Assembly (NCBI RefSeq): GCF_000003195.3
Contig: NC_012879.2
Coordinates: forward strand, 28,423,180 to 28,487,179
Length of the DNA stretch: 64,000 bases
Reading direction: 5' to 3'
Source of the DNA: Sorghum bicolor
Lineage: Eukaryota > Streptophyta > Magnoliopsida > Poales > Poaceae
Positions 12,801 to 22,412 of the stretch are shown here, in pieces (position 1 is the stretch's first letter; each line of letters starts with the position of its first letter). The position numbers and the translations under genes are program-made. The notes beneath the pieces were generated by a model. That model searched no databases. It saw nothing but the letters and a program-made list of their open reading frames with translations, and was not told where the DNA came from.

Positions 12801-14195
12801 AATTCTGTTGCTGATCACTTGTCTAGAATGTATTTTAAGAGTCCACAGGAAACCCCCATCAATGATTCACTCCGGGACGACATGCTCTACGGGATTAACA
12901 GGTCTGACCCCTGGTATGCAGATATTGTTAATTTTATGGTTTCAGGGCATGTACCACCAGGAGCAAACAAGAAGAAGCTTATTCAAGAAAGTCGTTCACA
13001 TATATGAGATGAGCCATACCTCTTCCGGGTATGTTCTGATGGCTTACTTAGGAGATGTGTGACCACTGAGGAAGGATGGAAGATCATCGACAGATGTCAT
13101 TCATCACCATATGGAGGTCACTATGGAGCATTCCGTACACATTCAAAGATCTGGCAGTGTGGATTCTACTGGCCTACAATGTATGAAGACGCGAAGCAAT
13201 ATATCAGAAGATGTGGGCCATGTCAAAGGCACGGAAACATAAATACAAGAGATGCAATGCCACTCACCAACAACCTTCAGATTGAGCCCTTTGATGTCTG
13301 GGGAATAGACTATATGGGTCCATTTCCTCCATCAAAGAAGTGCGAGTACATCTTGGTGGCGGTTGACTATGTCTCCAAATGGGTAGAGGCATTACCTTGC
13401 AAGCATGCCGACAACGTCAGTTCAAAGAGGATGTTCGAAGAAATTATATTTCCAAGATTTGGAGTCCCCAGAGTAGTGATAAGTGATGGAGGAGCACACT
13501 TCATCGACAAACGCTTCAAGCAATATCTATCAAGACATGGAATCTGTCACAACGTCGCTACCCCTTATCATCCTCAGACAAGTGGCCAAGCAGAGACTTC
13601 CAACAAACAAATCAAGAATATTCTTCAGAAGACAGTAAATGAAATGGGAACGGCGTGGAAAGACAAGTTACCTGATGCACTCTGGGCATACCGGACAGCA
13701 TACAAGACCCCAATTCGAATGTCTCCATACCAATTGGTGTACGGGAAGACTTGCCATCTACCTGTTGAACTAGAGTTCAAAGCACACTGGGCCATAAAGA
13801 GATGGAATATGGACCTAGATGTTGCTCGAGATTATAGAAGAATGCAACTATCAGAATTGGAAGAATGGCGAGACAAAGCATATCACAATTCAAAGATCTA
13901 CAAAGAAAGAGTCAAGAGGTGGCATGACAAGAGAATCAAGAAGGAGTTCACACCCGGAGATAAGGTATTACTTTTTAATTCCAGGGTGAAGCTTTTCGGG
14001 CATGGAAAACTCCGGAGCAAATGGGAAGGACCATTCAAGGTAATTAATTCATCATCCCACGGAGCTATCACACTTCAAAATAGCGAAGGTACGTTATTCA
14101 AGGTAAATGGTCAACGTCTTAAATTATTTTTAGAGCCCAATGAGGAATTAGAAGAAATAGACGTAGTCCATTTTTACCTTCCAATGGAGAATTAG
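9804..14195 (+). pseudogene. gag-pol polyprotein of element G with three in-frame stops
   Basis: ATG 9804 (MENQNSK) opens one continuous frame to TAG 14193. Domains in order: gag (about codons 30-200), a retropepsin-like region (about 325-415), RT (about 560-800; MDD at 12042-12050), RNase H (about 890-1010) and integrase with D1169, D1228 and E1264 (D-D-35-E). These would build the particle, copy the RNA to DNA and insert it. Stops occur at TAG 10245, TGA 11733 and TGA 13005; each sits where relatives have Trp, so each fits TGG changed by G to A. The expected protease Asp is missing: the motif reads NPVVGINIM at 10809. The RT also has [11 protein letters not shown], where Gly is usual before YSGYHQI. 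There are no frameshifts. Confidence 0.88.
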
Positions 14196-14295
14196 AGCCC
14201 GACACTTTTGGTCTGACGTGATATATATATTTTTAAAATAATTTCGCATCTAGAAACGCGCTCGGAGAAGTGGGCCCACAGAGGGGCCAGAGAGA

Positions 14296-14328
14296 GGGCG
14301 GGCGCCCAGATCAAGTGGGCGGGCGCCC
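14296..14328 (+). promoter_or_regulatory. Pair of GC motifs spaced 21 bp, upstream of the env-position ORF
   Basis: GGGCGGGCGCCC at 14296-14307 and again at 14317-14328. It is the reverse complement of the GGGCGCCCGCCC motif in the G and F LTRs and has the same 21-bp spacing. It lies 143 bp upstream of the TATA box at 14471. Confidence 0.55.
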
Positions 14329-14470
14329 AGCTCCTCTTCCCCTCGGTCCCGACTTTCTGTGTTATGGAAAATGCACTTATGGTAATTCGAATAATCCCTC
14401 GGATGGAAAGTTTCCCACGCACGTCGACGGGAGCAACCCGAACAACCCATAGAGGCACCCTTTTGACCCC

Positions 14471-14478
14471 TATATAAA
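14471..14478 (+). promoter_or_regulatory. Putative internal TATA box for the env-position ORF
   Basis: TATATAAA followed by CAGACCCCTGACCTC resembles the LTR context (TATATAAGGAGACCCCCCTGG). It is 93 bp upstream of ATG 14564 with a CT/CA-rich leader between, which suggests a separate transcript from inside the element. Confidence 0.5.
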
Positions 14479-14563
14479 CAGACCCCTGACCTCAGTTTTC
14501 AAACACCAAGCCACCAAGCCTTCTCTCCTTCAATTAGAGCTTGATTACTTCCTTGCTGCTCAA

Positions 14564-15201
14564 ATGGCCGAGAAGTACCACGATGATTGGGAAGTCGTCC
14601 CCTTCAACCTCAACATGGAGCCTGTGGAAGACCCCGATGCCCGTGCTCTCGTCCCGGCCAACACAGAGCGACAGCTAGAAGCCATGCCATTACGCCAACG
14701 CAGCTCCGCCCAATCTTACCCTGCTCAACCAGTTCTCACCGCACCACCACAACCCCTACTCCTTAAAGGATCATCATCCAAGACGAATACCACTATCAAG
14801 GTGCCAATTGGCACAAGGATCCTTCCACCTAGACCCAATGAGAGGGTCGTTGGAGTCAAGACCAACCGAAGCGGCGAGATCAGCAGTATTCGCTACACTA
14901 CGGAGGAGGAAAGGCCTTACTTTGAAGGGATTAGAGCAGCCAAAGTCTGTTTCATCACTCCAAAGGCAGCCCCGAAGCACTCTCTCAATGCTTTTGAGAC
15001 ACCTCCCAAGCGTCGCAAGACTATAATGGATATTGATGAGGAAGTTCGCAGGCTAGATAGAGTTATCATAGACCTCCAGTCCTCGATCAACTCCCTCACT
15101 AGGTAGCTCTCCAACCACAACACCATTATACTAGGCCTTAGGCAAGATCTTGCCAGTGCCAACAAGAAGATCAAGGAATTAGAGCGCCGCCAAGTTATCT
15201 A
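14564..15201 (+). CDS. Extra sense ORF downstream of integrase in element G, unknown function
   Basis: ATG 14564 (MAEKYHDDWEVVPFNL) opens 180 codons to TAG 15104. The same frame then continues to TAG 15199, giving about 212 codons if the first stop were absent; it may be a CAG to TAG change. The N-terminal 75 residues are Pro/Gln/Ala-rich. A middle part (about 80-145) has basic patches, including PPKRRK at about 148, a possible nuclear signal. The C-terminus (about 155-210, spanning the stop) has heptad-like spacing and ends IKELERRQ, so a coiled coil is likely. It occupies the env position of Athila elements, but I see no signal peptide or membrane segment. I do not recognise the protein. 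It has its own promoter-like upstream region. Confidence 0.6.
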
Positions 15202-16448
15202 GATTAGACCTTGAGGCAATGCATTTTAGTTATCTATCTTTAAATTCGGTTTAGGTTTGCTATTATCATCAGTTTGCTATTATCAGTTTGCTACTAGTCT
15301 TTTGTAATAAATGCCTCAAGATTAATAAAGAGTATTATTATTATTATGTCTTGTGTGTCTCTACTTTATTTTTTGTGCAAGAAAGCAGAAAACAAGTATG
15401 GGGGAGATCCCTCGACATGCCAAACACACTCCGACTACACCACTCCACGATTCAGGTACACACTCTGCACACTTTACTTTACACATATATATATTTTGGA
15501 TTATGCAGATTATTGTCTCTGATATGATAAATTAAAAAGATTAAAATATTTCTAATCATGATTAATCTCAACCTGTGATATTTCCTGAAAACTTGCAATT
15601 ATTGAAAATCATTTTAAAAACCCTGTGTTACTTAAGTCATTATGGAATATAGAGTATGAGTTTCTTATTCTTGATATCATTGTTGCTTGGAGAATTTATT
15701 TCAAAATATTCAAAATTCTAGCTACCATCCTCAGTGTTTTATATGCCTGATAAAACTGAAAATATTAATTATGATTACAAAAGCTATCTACTCTGTATTG
15801 AGTTTGTTCAAAATGAGTTAGACCCTTGTTGAGAGACTTATCATGCTCCTAAGATCAAGACATTATTTCAGAAAGATTCACTCTTCCGAAGTATTATTGC
15901 ATTAGAGGCATGGGAGCAAGTGCTCGACAACCTCGCAGAAAAATGGACAAGTGTCCGGCAGTAGAATTAGGGGTACCTTGGTATCCACTTAAAAAAAAGA
16001 AAAGAGAAAAAAATGATAGCCCATGGTCCCTCTAATAAGCAATATGCCAGCAAGAGTTGACAAAGATTTTAATTTCCAAAGTCTTTGATCTAAGAGTATG
16101 ACATTTCCCTCCTTGGATCCCGTTTTGATCAGACAATAAATGCAAAGTAAGTATGCTTGAGAATTTTTGCAAAAATAAAACAGCCTCAGTGAGATATATA
16201 TAAAAGATAATGAGTGATCTGAGAGAACCTATGAGGATAAAAAGGTATGCTAACTTTCTTTCAAAAACATACAAAAACTCCAAGTGACAAGATTGAGAAG
16301 AAAGGATCTTTACTCTTGACCATAAACATCCCTGACTATGGTACACAGTGAAATTTTAACACCCTGCAATTATATAAAGAATGCTTTAAAATGTTTTACC
16401 CTAGATATTGTTCTTAACCATCCTTTTCTCGAGGACGAGTAAAAGCCT
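15202..16448 (+). other. 3' non-coding region of element G
   Basis: An AT-rich stretch with no convincing gene. It holds an early polypurine-like tract (15394-15407) and A-rich runs near 15990-16010. Long 3' non-coding regions are usual for Athila-type elements. Confidence 0.6.
15394..15407 (+). other. Second polypurine-like tract in element G
   Basis: AAGTATGGGGGAGA nearly repeats the LTR-adjacent AAGTATGGGGGTATT at 16449 but lies about 1.07 kb upstream. It may be an extra plus-strand primer or a relic. Confidence 0.4.
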
Positions 16449-16463
16449 AAGTATGGGGGTATT
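16449..16463 (+). other. Polypurine tract of element G
   Basis: AAGTATGGGGGTATT directly abuts the 3' LTR. It is the expected primer for plus-strand DNA synthesis. Confidence 0.7.
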
Positions 16464-17697
16464 TGTCGACGGTTCTTAAGTATCAATTTTAATTATCAAA
16501 TAAACAAGAGAAAGGACCAATATGCAACCAACACCTAGAATTAGGGTTTGATCTGACAGAATTCCACGAGTTTTGTTGTTTATCTGTTTCTGCAGGGGGT
16601 TATCAGGAAATAAGGAAGAAAGGCCCACATGTCGGGATTACATAGAGATATCAACGCACCGCACGATTTTCCACCATCTAGAAGACTCCAGAAGCCACGG
16701 GAAGAAGACGGAGGCCGAAAGGGGCCAGGCCCAGGGCGCCCGCCCTGGTGACCTGGGCGCCCGCCCCCCTCTGGATGCCAATCAGGACTCTCTTCGCTCG
16801 GGATATTCCACCGACCTATTGGATCAAGAAAAACATAGTACCACCTCGCCTGTCGACCCAAAAATGCATAGAAGGGGAGGACTATATAAGGAGACCCCCC
16901 TGGCCCCTAGAGAAGACATGAAGAAATTATCATAGAGACTGAGGGGTGCCCTCGAAGGAAAACCTCTTCTCTAATTAATATTTCTTTTTAGGCTTAGCAA
17001 CCAATGTAAGGTAGAAATCGATCTTCTAGTTTCTACTAGATTGAGAGAGATAGAGTGGAGGTGTAGATTGGAGGAAGCCCGGCCTGTCGGTGTCTACTCC
17101 AAGCTTGTACCTGCGGGATCAAGTTCTCCTAACCCGAAGCTTGCTCCTAGGATTCTTCAGTAATTCGACTTCTAAATTCTAGTAAGTTCTTGTTTTATTG
17201 TTCTTATGGTTTATGAGTTTACTTTAATCTCTTCGCGTAGAGTTTAGAGTAATCATTGCTGGCGTAAACGTGGTGTTTAGGCTGGGGTACTCATAGATAT
17301 TCCCTGACTAGCTGGACCGTGGTAGTAGTGAGGAACGTGACAATTCCGAGCTACCTTTGTAGATCACATCTCGTTAGCAGGAAGGATAGGGTTTATAGGT
17401 GCGGGTCGAACATCCTTTGTGTTGTCTAGATTCCGTTAGCCTCCCAATTAGAATAGTAGATCATCCTTACCAAGGTTAGAAGGAGACTACGGTTGCAGTC
17501 TTCTCTATTTATCACTCACATCGAAAGACATTCTTTGTGCCTAAAGATTAGTAGTAATAGACCGGTTAGTCAGATGCACTCTTTCTCCTAGTGGTAAAAA
17601 AATAAATACGATACTCTGGATAACCTCCCGGGTGAAGTGCTCACCGATATCCGTGCGCTTGCGGATCAATTCCTTATTGCGTTCCCAAATATCAACA
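16464..17697 (+). repeat. 3' LTR of element G
   Basis: Begins TGTCGACGGTTCTTAAG (one change from the 5' copy) and ends ATCAACA. It has two GC motifs, 16734-16745 and 16755-16766, where the 5' LTR has one. The TATA box is at 16883-16890. Confidence 0.92.
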
Positions 17698-17862
17698 GTT
17701 CACTCAAACATAAGCATAGGAAGCCTATTTAAGCAATTTAGATCACATATTTGCATTGAATGACATGGCTCAAGATAGATGATGACCATGATATGCTTTG
17801 AGTAGATGATGATGCTCATGCTATGCACATGATTAATGCAACCATAACACTAGGGTGTTACA
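17698..17862 (-). mobile_element. Solo LTR D, right part (5' end on the minus strand)
   Basis: The continuation of D after element G; the first five bases are G's target duplication. It ends GGGTGTTACA, the reverse complement of the TGTAACACCC start found in the A/B/C LTRs. Confidence 0.75.
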
Positions 17863-18015
17863 CTGGACTTAGTCATTTCCGATTGTTTCTCATCGGCAGC
17901 CACCTTTATCGTCAACTTCCCTACAGACTGGTCACCACTGCTCCACCTACCGATCTACATATCATTAACTCCAGATGCGTATCAAAAGATACGTGTCCAA
18001 AAACGGTGTCAACAT
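17863..18015 (-). repeat. 5' LTR of element E, 5' portion
   Basis: On the minus strand it begins TGTTGACACCGTTTTTGGACACG, a typical Tat-type LTR start, right after a GAT codon of the element F protease. The continuation is at 4200 and downward. The first five bases (CTGGA) are the D target duplication. Confidence 0.7.
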
Positions 18016-19892
18016 CTGTGTAGACAAAATGATCGTCTATTTTAACAGGGACATCAGTTACTATACCTTTAATCTCTCGAAATGTCTGATCTGCCATCTG
18101 GAGCTGAATGTATGTTGGTCTTAAGGGCATGGTTCCGAACAAGAGTCGATTGGTGACTGCGGCCATTATGTTGATGCCTGATCCGGTGTCGCAAAATGTC
18201 TTGTAGAAGTTGTATCCATTTATGGAGCAATAAATGCTTGGCATTCCTGGGTCATCCTTCTTGGTCAAAAACGGTGACTTAAGTCGATGATCTTGACCTC
18301 CATGAACTGCAGTGACCATTCTAGCTGACTCGGTCCACACTTGCTTGTTCCTGTTCCTCCTGTTGGTCCTCTTTCATGGTTCACGTCTGGATTGATTTGG
18401 AGTTTGTGTAGTCTTGTTCTTGAAGGAAAATGTCTCCTTCTTCCCTTTGATGTAGAAACTGATATTGGCAGCACTGGCGTAGATGACAGCTCCCGAGGTG
18501 TTTAAGAATGGCCTCCCTAAGATAATGGGTGCCCTCTCATCATTACCGGTCTCTATCACCATGAAGTCTGCTGGGGCGTATAAGGTACCAACTCGGACAC
18601 AAAGGTTCCTCAATATTCCTTTTGGAAAACTTATCGTCTGATCTGCAAACTGCAAACACATGGTTGTCTCTAATAAAGGATATGTAAAGATTTTTTCATA
18701 GAGTACCCTGGGCATAATGTTGCTAGAGCCAAAGTCGCAGAGTGCTTCTGGGAAGTCCACCATGCCGATGGAGATCGGGATGACGGGGCGTCCTGGATCG
18801 CCTCTCTGAGTGGTTAGGCCTCTGTTGATTCCAACCTTGATTTGGTTGAGGACGGTTGTGGTAGTTGTTGTTGTTGTTGTTGATGATGTAGTTCACATCC
18901 TCAAGCATCTCAGGACAGTGATTGCCTGAGTGTCCAGTATCTCCACACTCCTCACAAGTCATGTGAGAGTCATAGATGTGCATAACTTTTTTCTTATCTC
19001 TAGCTCTATCATCGAGCTTCTTCATGAGCAGGTCTAGCTTTGCAGACAACATGTCTACCCCCTTGAGCAGATGCATACCTCCACCTCCCATGCATGTCTG
19101 GGTCCTTTCTTCATTCCAGCCTTGGTTGGACGCCATCTTCTCCACAAGAGCTGTGGCTTGTGATATAGTGAGTGATAAGAATGCTCCTCCAGCTGCAGCA
19201 TTCATGGTTTCTCGGGCACTATTGCCGAGCCCATGATAAAACGTCTGCATTAGTAGTCAGCTCTCCATTCCATGATGGGGACATTCTAGGATGTAGTCTT
19301 GGAAGCGCTCCCATGCTTCTGGAACAGATTCATCATGTTGTTGCTGAAAACTTGTAATTTTCCCACGGAGAGCATTGGTCTTGCCCATGGGAAAGAACTT
19401 AGGCAGAAAGTTTGTTGAGCAGAGTGCCCACGTAGTATTCTTCTCCTTTGTGGCATAAAACCACTGCTTCGCTCTTCCTAACAGTGAGAACGGGAAGAGG
19501 CGAAGTAGTATAGCATCTTTGGGGACTGCTGATATGGCAAATGTGTTGCAAATCTCTAGGAAGTGTTGGAGATGAGCACTAGCATCTTCGTGTGCCTTCC
19601 CACAAAATTGGTTGGATTGCACCATGTTGATAAGTCCAGGCTCGAGCTCAAAGTTACTGTCGATCTCTGCAGCAGGTCCAGTGCGGATGTTGTCCGTAGT
19701 GGGAGCTGAGAACTCGCGGATCGTTTTGTTCGCCATGGCTTCGAACTCTAAAGACAAGTTCCGGTGATCTTCTTGATTGGATGAAGCTTCTTGCTGTAGT
19801 GTTGATGATCTCTTCTTGAGCTTGGCTCTTGTTTTTCTAAATAATGCTTCGCGATTGTCAACAAAATTTCCTGGAAGATGTCTTTTATTCAT
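18016..19892 (-). pseudogene. gag-protease of element F with two protease-like domains in tandem, broken
   Basis: ATG 19892 (MNKRHLPGNF) opens gag, with the capsid core at about 19670-19260 (LLRLFPFSLLGRAKQWF) and a CX2CX4HX4C zinc knuckle (CEECGDTGHSGNHC, about 18953-18912). Stop TGA at about 19257 sits where Trp is usual. A poly-Asn run follows the knuckle. The frame shifts near 18830. A retropepsin-like unit follows: ALCDFGSSNIMP (about 18738-18703) through IILGRPFLNTSGAVI (about 18524-18480). After a stop at 18374, a second unit begins: TFCDTGSGINIM (about 18202-18167) and VTDVPVKIDDHFVYTD, where element E interrupts it. The first unit reads D-F-G and the second the canonical D-T-G, so the second may be the active one. 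Confidence 0.75.
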
Positions 19893-20025
19893 ACATTACC
19901 CTGCATAAGATAAAATAGAAAAATATCAGGGTAAAACTGTATGAGAGAATTGATAAGCTCAATCATATTAGTGATGCGAATGATAACTCAAAATCCTATA
20001 TTCATTCCTGTTTAGTAATCAACCT
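19893..20025 (-). other. Leader of element F between primer site and gag
   Basis: A short AT-rich leader; nothing else seen. Confidence 0.5.
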
Positions 20026-20043
20026 TCCCCGGCAACGGCGCCA
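20026..20043 (-). other. Primer-binding site of element F (tRNA-Asp)
   Basis: The minus strand reads TGGCGCCGTTGCCGGGGA, identical to the primer site of element G. Confidence 0.88.
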
Positions 20044-20051
20044 AAAATGCT

Positions 20052-21476
20052 TGTTGGGTATTCTTAACATCATTACCAAAAGTAGACTTAGTTTTCTAAT
20101 TCTGATAACGGTGCCAAAAATGCCAAACCTATCCCTCATACCACTTAAGCCAAGTTGTCATCCCCAGCATGACATGAGAGACGCGGTATTGAAATATGCA
20201 ATTGCTCTTCTAAACAAATAATGTATCGAATCTGCAAGCGCACAGATTAATACCGATGTAGCATTTTTACCGGGAAGTATTCCAGGTATCGTTATTTATA
20301 TTTTTACCATTGGGAAGGGATTAGCAATCATCAATATTGATTATAGAATGGAATATGAGATTGAGTATCTATCATTGCATGTATAATTGAGAACATTTAC
20401 CTAACTCTTTCATACAGGGATAAGTCTACGCCCATGCATAGTGATATTAGCAAGGAATATGAGAAACATAGCAATCACTCCCCTGTAATAATATTGCTCT
20501 GCCTGCCCAATACACGAGAGGGGGACTATATAAGAATCAATGAAGCTGCCACTATCACGAACTACCCCACGATCTGGCATATTGGGTACAATCGCAGATA
20601 AATACGGTATAAGCACCACGCCTACACAATATCTATCATTTACCCATGGATCCGATGGATAAACGCTATACGATCCCAAACATGTATATAGATCCAATCT
20701 AACTAAGCCATGTATATAACTATGATAAACTAAGAACAATATAATCTTGAATATAAACAAGCAGAGCAAAGTCATAAGCAATATATTGAAGTAGAACAAA
20801 GTCATATTCATAATATTGAAGAACAAAGATGAACAATTAGAAGAACAATTAGAGCATTATCAAGAATCCTCTTGACAGATCCGGAAACCAATCGAAGATT
20901 GACTCCTAGTTCTAATCCTATGTAGCTATGCTAATCTAGATGTCTAATTGATGTGGTGGCTATAGGCTTGATCAGAGGCTTCTTCTCCCTTGAGGAATAA
21001 TGAATTAGGGTTGAGAGGCTCTCTCCTCCAGGGGCCAGGGGGTCTGGTTTTATAGTCCCTTCAAGTGAATATGGGCCGTTGGATCAAACCGACATTGATT
21101 GAACGGTTATCCTTGATCCTTTAGGTCGGTGGAGATTGATCCCGAAAGAGAGTTCTGATTGGACTCTTCAGGGGGGCGGGCGCCCTGGTCTCCCGGGCGG
21201 GCACCAAGGGCCTGGCCCCGTTCGGCCTCCGCTTCCTTCCCGTGGCTTCTGGGGTCTTCTAGATGTAAGATAATTGCGCGGCACGTTGATATCTCTATGT
21301 AATCCTGAGTTGTGGGCCTTTCTTCCGTATTTCCTGATAACCCCCTGCAGAAATAGACAAACACCAAAACTCGTGGAATTCTGTCAGATAAAACCCTAAG
21401 TCTAGATGTTGATTTCATTTGGATCCTTTTCTTTGTTTATTTGATAATTAAATTTGATGCTTAATGACCGTCAACA
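20052..21476 (-). repeat. 5' LTR of element F
   Basis: On the minus strand it begins TGTTGACGGTCATTAAGC and ends TACCCAACA, 8 bp before the primer site. It shares with G's LTR the AATTCCACGAGTTTTG and CAGGGGGTTATCAGGAAATA blocks, the 21-bp-spaced GC motifs (21174-21185 and, less perfectly, 21195-21206) and the TATA box. A degenerate copy of the primer-site region (GTGCCAAAAATGCC, about 20108-20121) lies inside it, so the inner boundary is less certain. Confidence 0.75.
21048..21054 (-). promoter_or_regulatory. TATA box of the element F LTR promoter
   Basis: The minus strand reads TATAAAA followed by CCAGACCCCCTGGCCCC. It is 120 bp downstream of the GC motif at 21174-21185, matching the layout in element G. 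Confidence 0.6.
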
Positions 21477-21972
21477 GTAGCCCTAGGGTAGTGACAGCCC
21501 TAACGGTCGACGTATTCCACCTTGTTCGGATCGGTGTTTGTAGGACCGTAGTCAGAGCTTCCCAGCCCACTTCTCATCTCTTTCTATGGTTGGTGTTCTG
21601 ATGTCCCAAAGTGCTAATATGTGATTTCTATATCTAATCATTCTTTGTTATCATAGAGCTGAAGTAATAGAGAAGTATACAGGAACCCAGGTCTCTCCCG
21701 TTGTCCTCCCGCTATGGCTATCTACGCATTTATCATAGAATTCTCACCTTTATATTATTACTTATCATATATCGTTTACCCCTACTTTAGTCTAGTTGGT
21801 TTATTAAATTAGTAAATGCATGATAGTAAGTTATCAGATTCTTTGACCTTAGCTTCCCAGTGGTAAAATATAAATAACGATACCTGGAATACTCCCGGTA
21901 AAATGCTACAATGATGTTCTGTGCGCTTGCGGAATTTTTTCTTATTCTTATTGCACTTAACGAATGTCAACA
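21477..21972 (+). repeat. 3' part of an older Athila-type LTR, plus orientation
   Basis: It contains CAGTGGTAAAATATAAATAACGATACCTGGAATACTCCCGGT and ends GAATGTCAACA. This is homologous, in opposite orientation, to the 3' half of the F LTR (about 20240-20330). Element F probably inserted into this LTR; its 5' part would lie beyond F. Confidence 0.6.
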
Positions 21973-22412
21973 ATTGCCTTCCCTCAGAAACTCTATTTTG
22001 TTTTCATACCTATCTAGCAAGGCTGTTGCTAGTATAAATACCCCCTAAGACTCATTGTAATGTAAGACTTTTGATAATTGAAATACAGAACCCCTTTTGC
22101 TTAGTTGTGTGCTAGCAAATATCCAGAGAGTGATCTCTACCCCTTGCTCTTGTGATTTCCTCACAAGATTACATAGGCGGCAGCTTCATCCGCTCCCAAT
22201 TGGTGCTCCTACTCCCTTCAAGGTATTCCTTGATTGCTTGTAGGTTGTGTTGGTTGGTTCTTCGAGAGTGTGGTTGGGCGAATCCTCGATTCAGGTTGCC
22301 GGTTAAAGACGGTGGTTGGCTTCGAGTTTTATTTGCCAGGTTGCACTAGTTATTACTGCTTGCAGCAAGTTATCCGACTGTTCTTCAGCTAGTTATCAGT
22401 GTTCTTCCTACA
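21973..22412 (+). repeat. Probable LTR or leader fragment of an unidentified retroelement
   Basis: It has a TATA-like AGTATAAATACCCCC at about 22033 and a following stretch typical of the transcribed part of an LTR. It ends TTCCTACA, which could be an LTR end. No ORF is convincing. The family is not identified. Confidence 0.35.

Larger units (their letters stand above)
8459..17697 (+). mobile_element. Element G: complete Athila-type Ty3/gypsy retrotransposon, 9239 bp
   Basis: Two LTRs (8459-9671 and 16464-17697) flank a tRNA-Asp primer-binding site, gag-pol, an extra ORF and a polypurine tract. The target duplication GTTCA is perfect (8454-8458 and 17698-17702). The host sequence is solo LTR D. 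The LTRs are near-identical by eye apart from one 21-bp indel, so insertion is fairly recent. Gag-pol has three in-frame stops, so the copy cannot make its own full polyprotein. Confidence 0.92.
18016..21476 (-). mobile_element. Element F: Athila-type retrotransposon, 5' half
   Basis: Minus strand: 5' LTR (20052-21476), tRNA-Asp primer site, gag and protease region, then interruption by element E at 18016. RT, RNase H, integrase and the 3' LTR should lie left of E, outside the window. Its LTR shares a long block with the LTR of G, so the two are related families. Confidence 0.82.

Noticed and set aside
4201..17862. D as a complete element with internal region
   Set aside because: After removing G, the sequence runs from LTR start to LTR end without any internal region, and the flanks form a near-perfect duplication.
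18857..18890. A microsatellite of TTG repeats
   Set aside because: It encodes the poly-Asn run after the gag zinc knuckle of F; a similar Asn run is in gag of A, B and C.
20410..20826. A hydrophobic 138-codon minus-strand ORF as a membrane protein gene
   Set aside because: It lies wholly inside the F LTR, and the hydrophobicity comes from T-rich sequence; no conservation is seen in the related G LTR.
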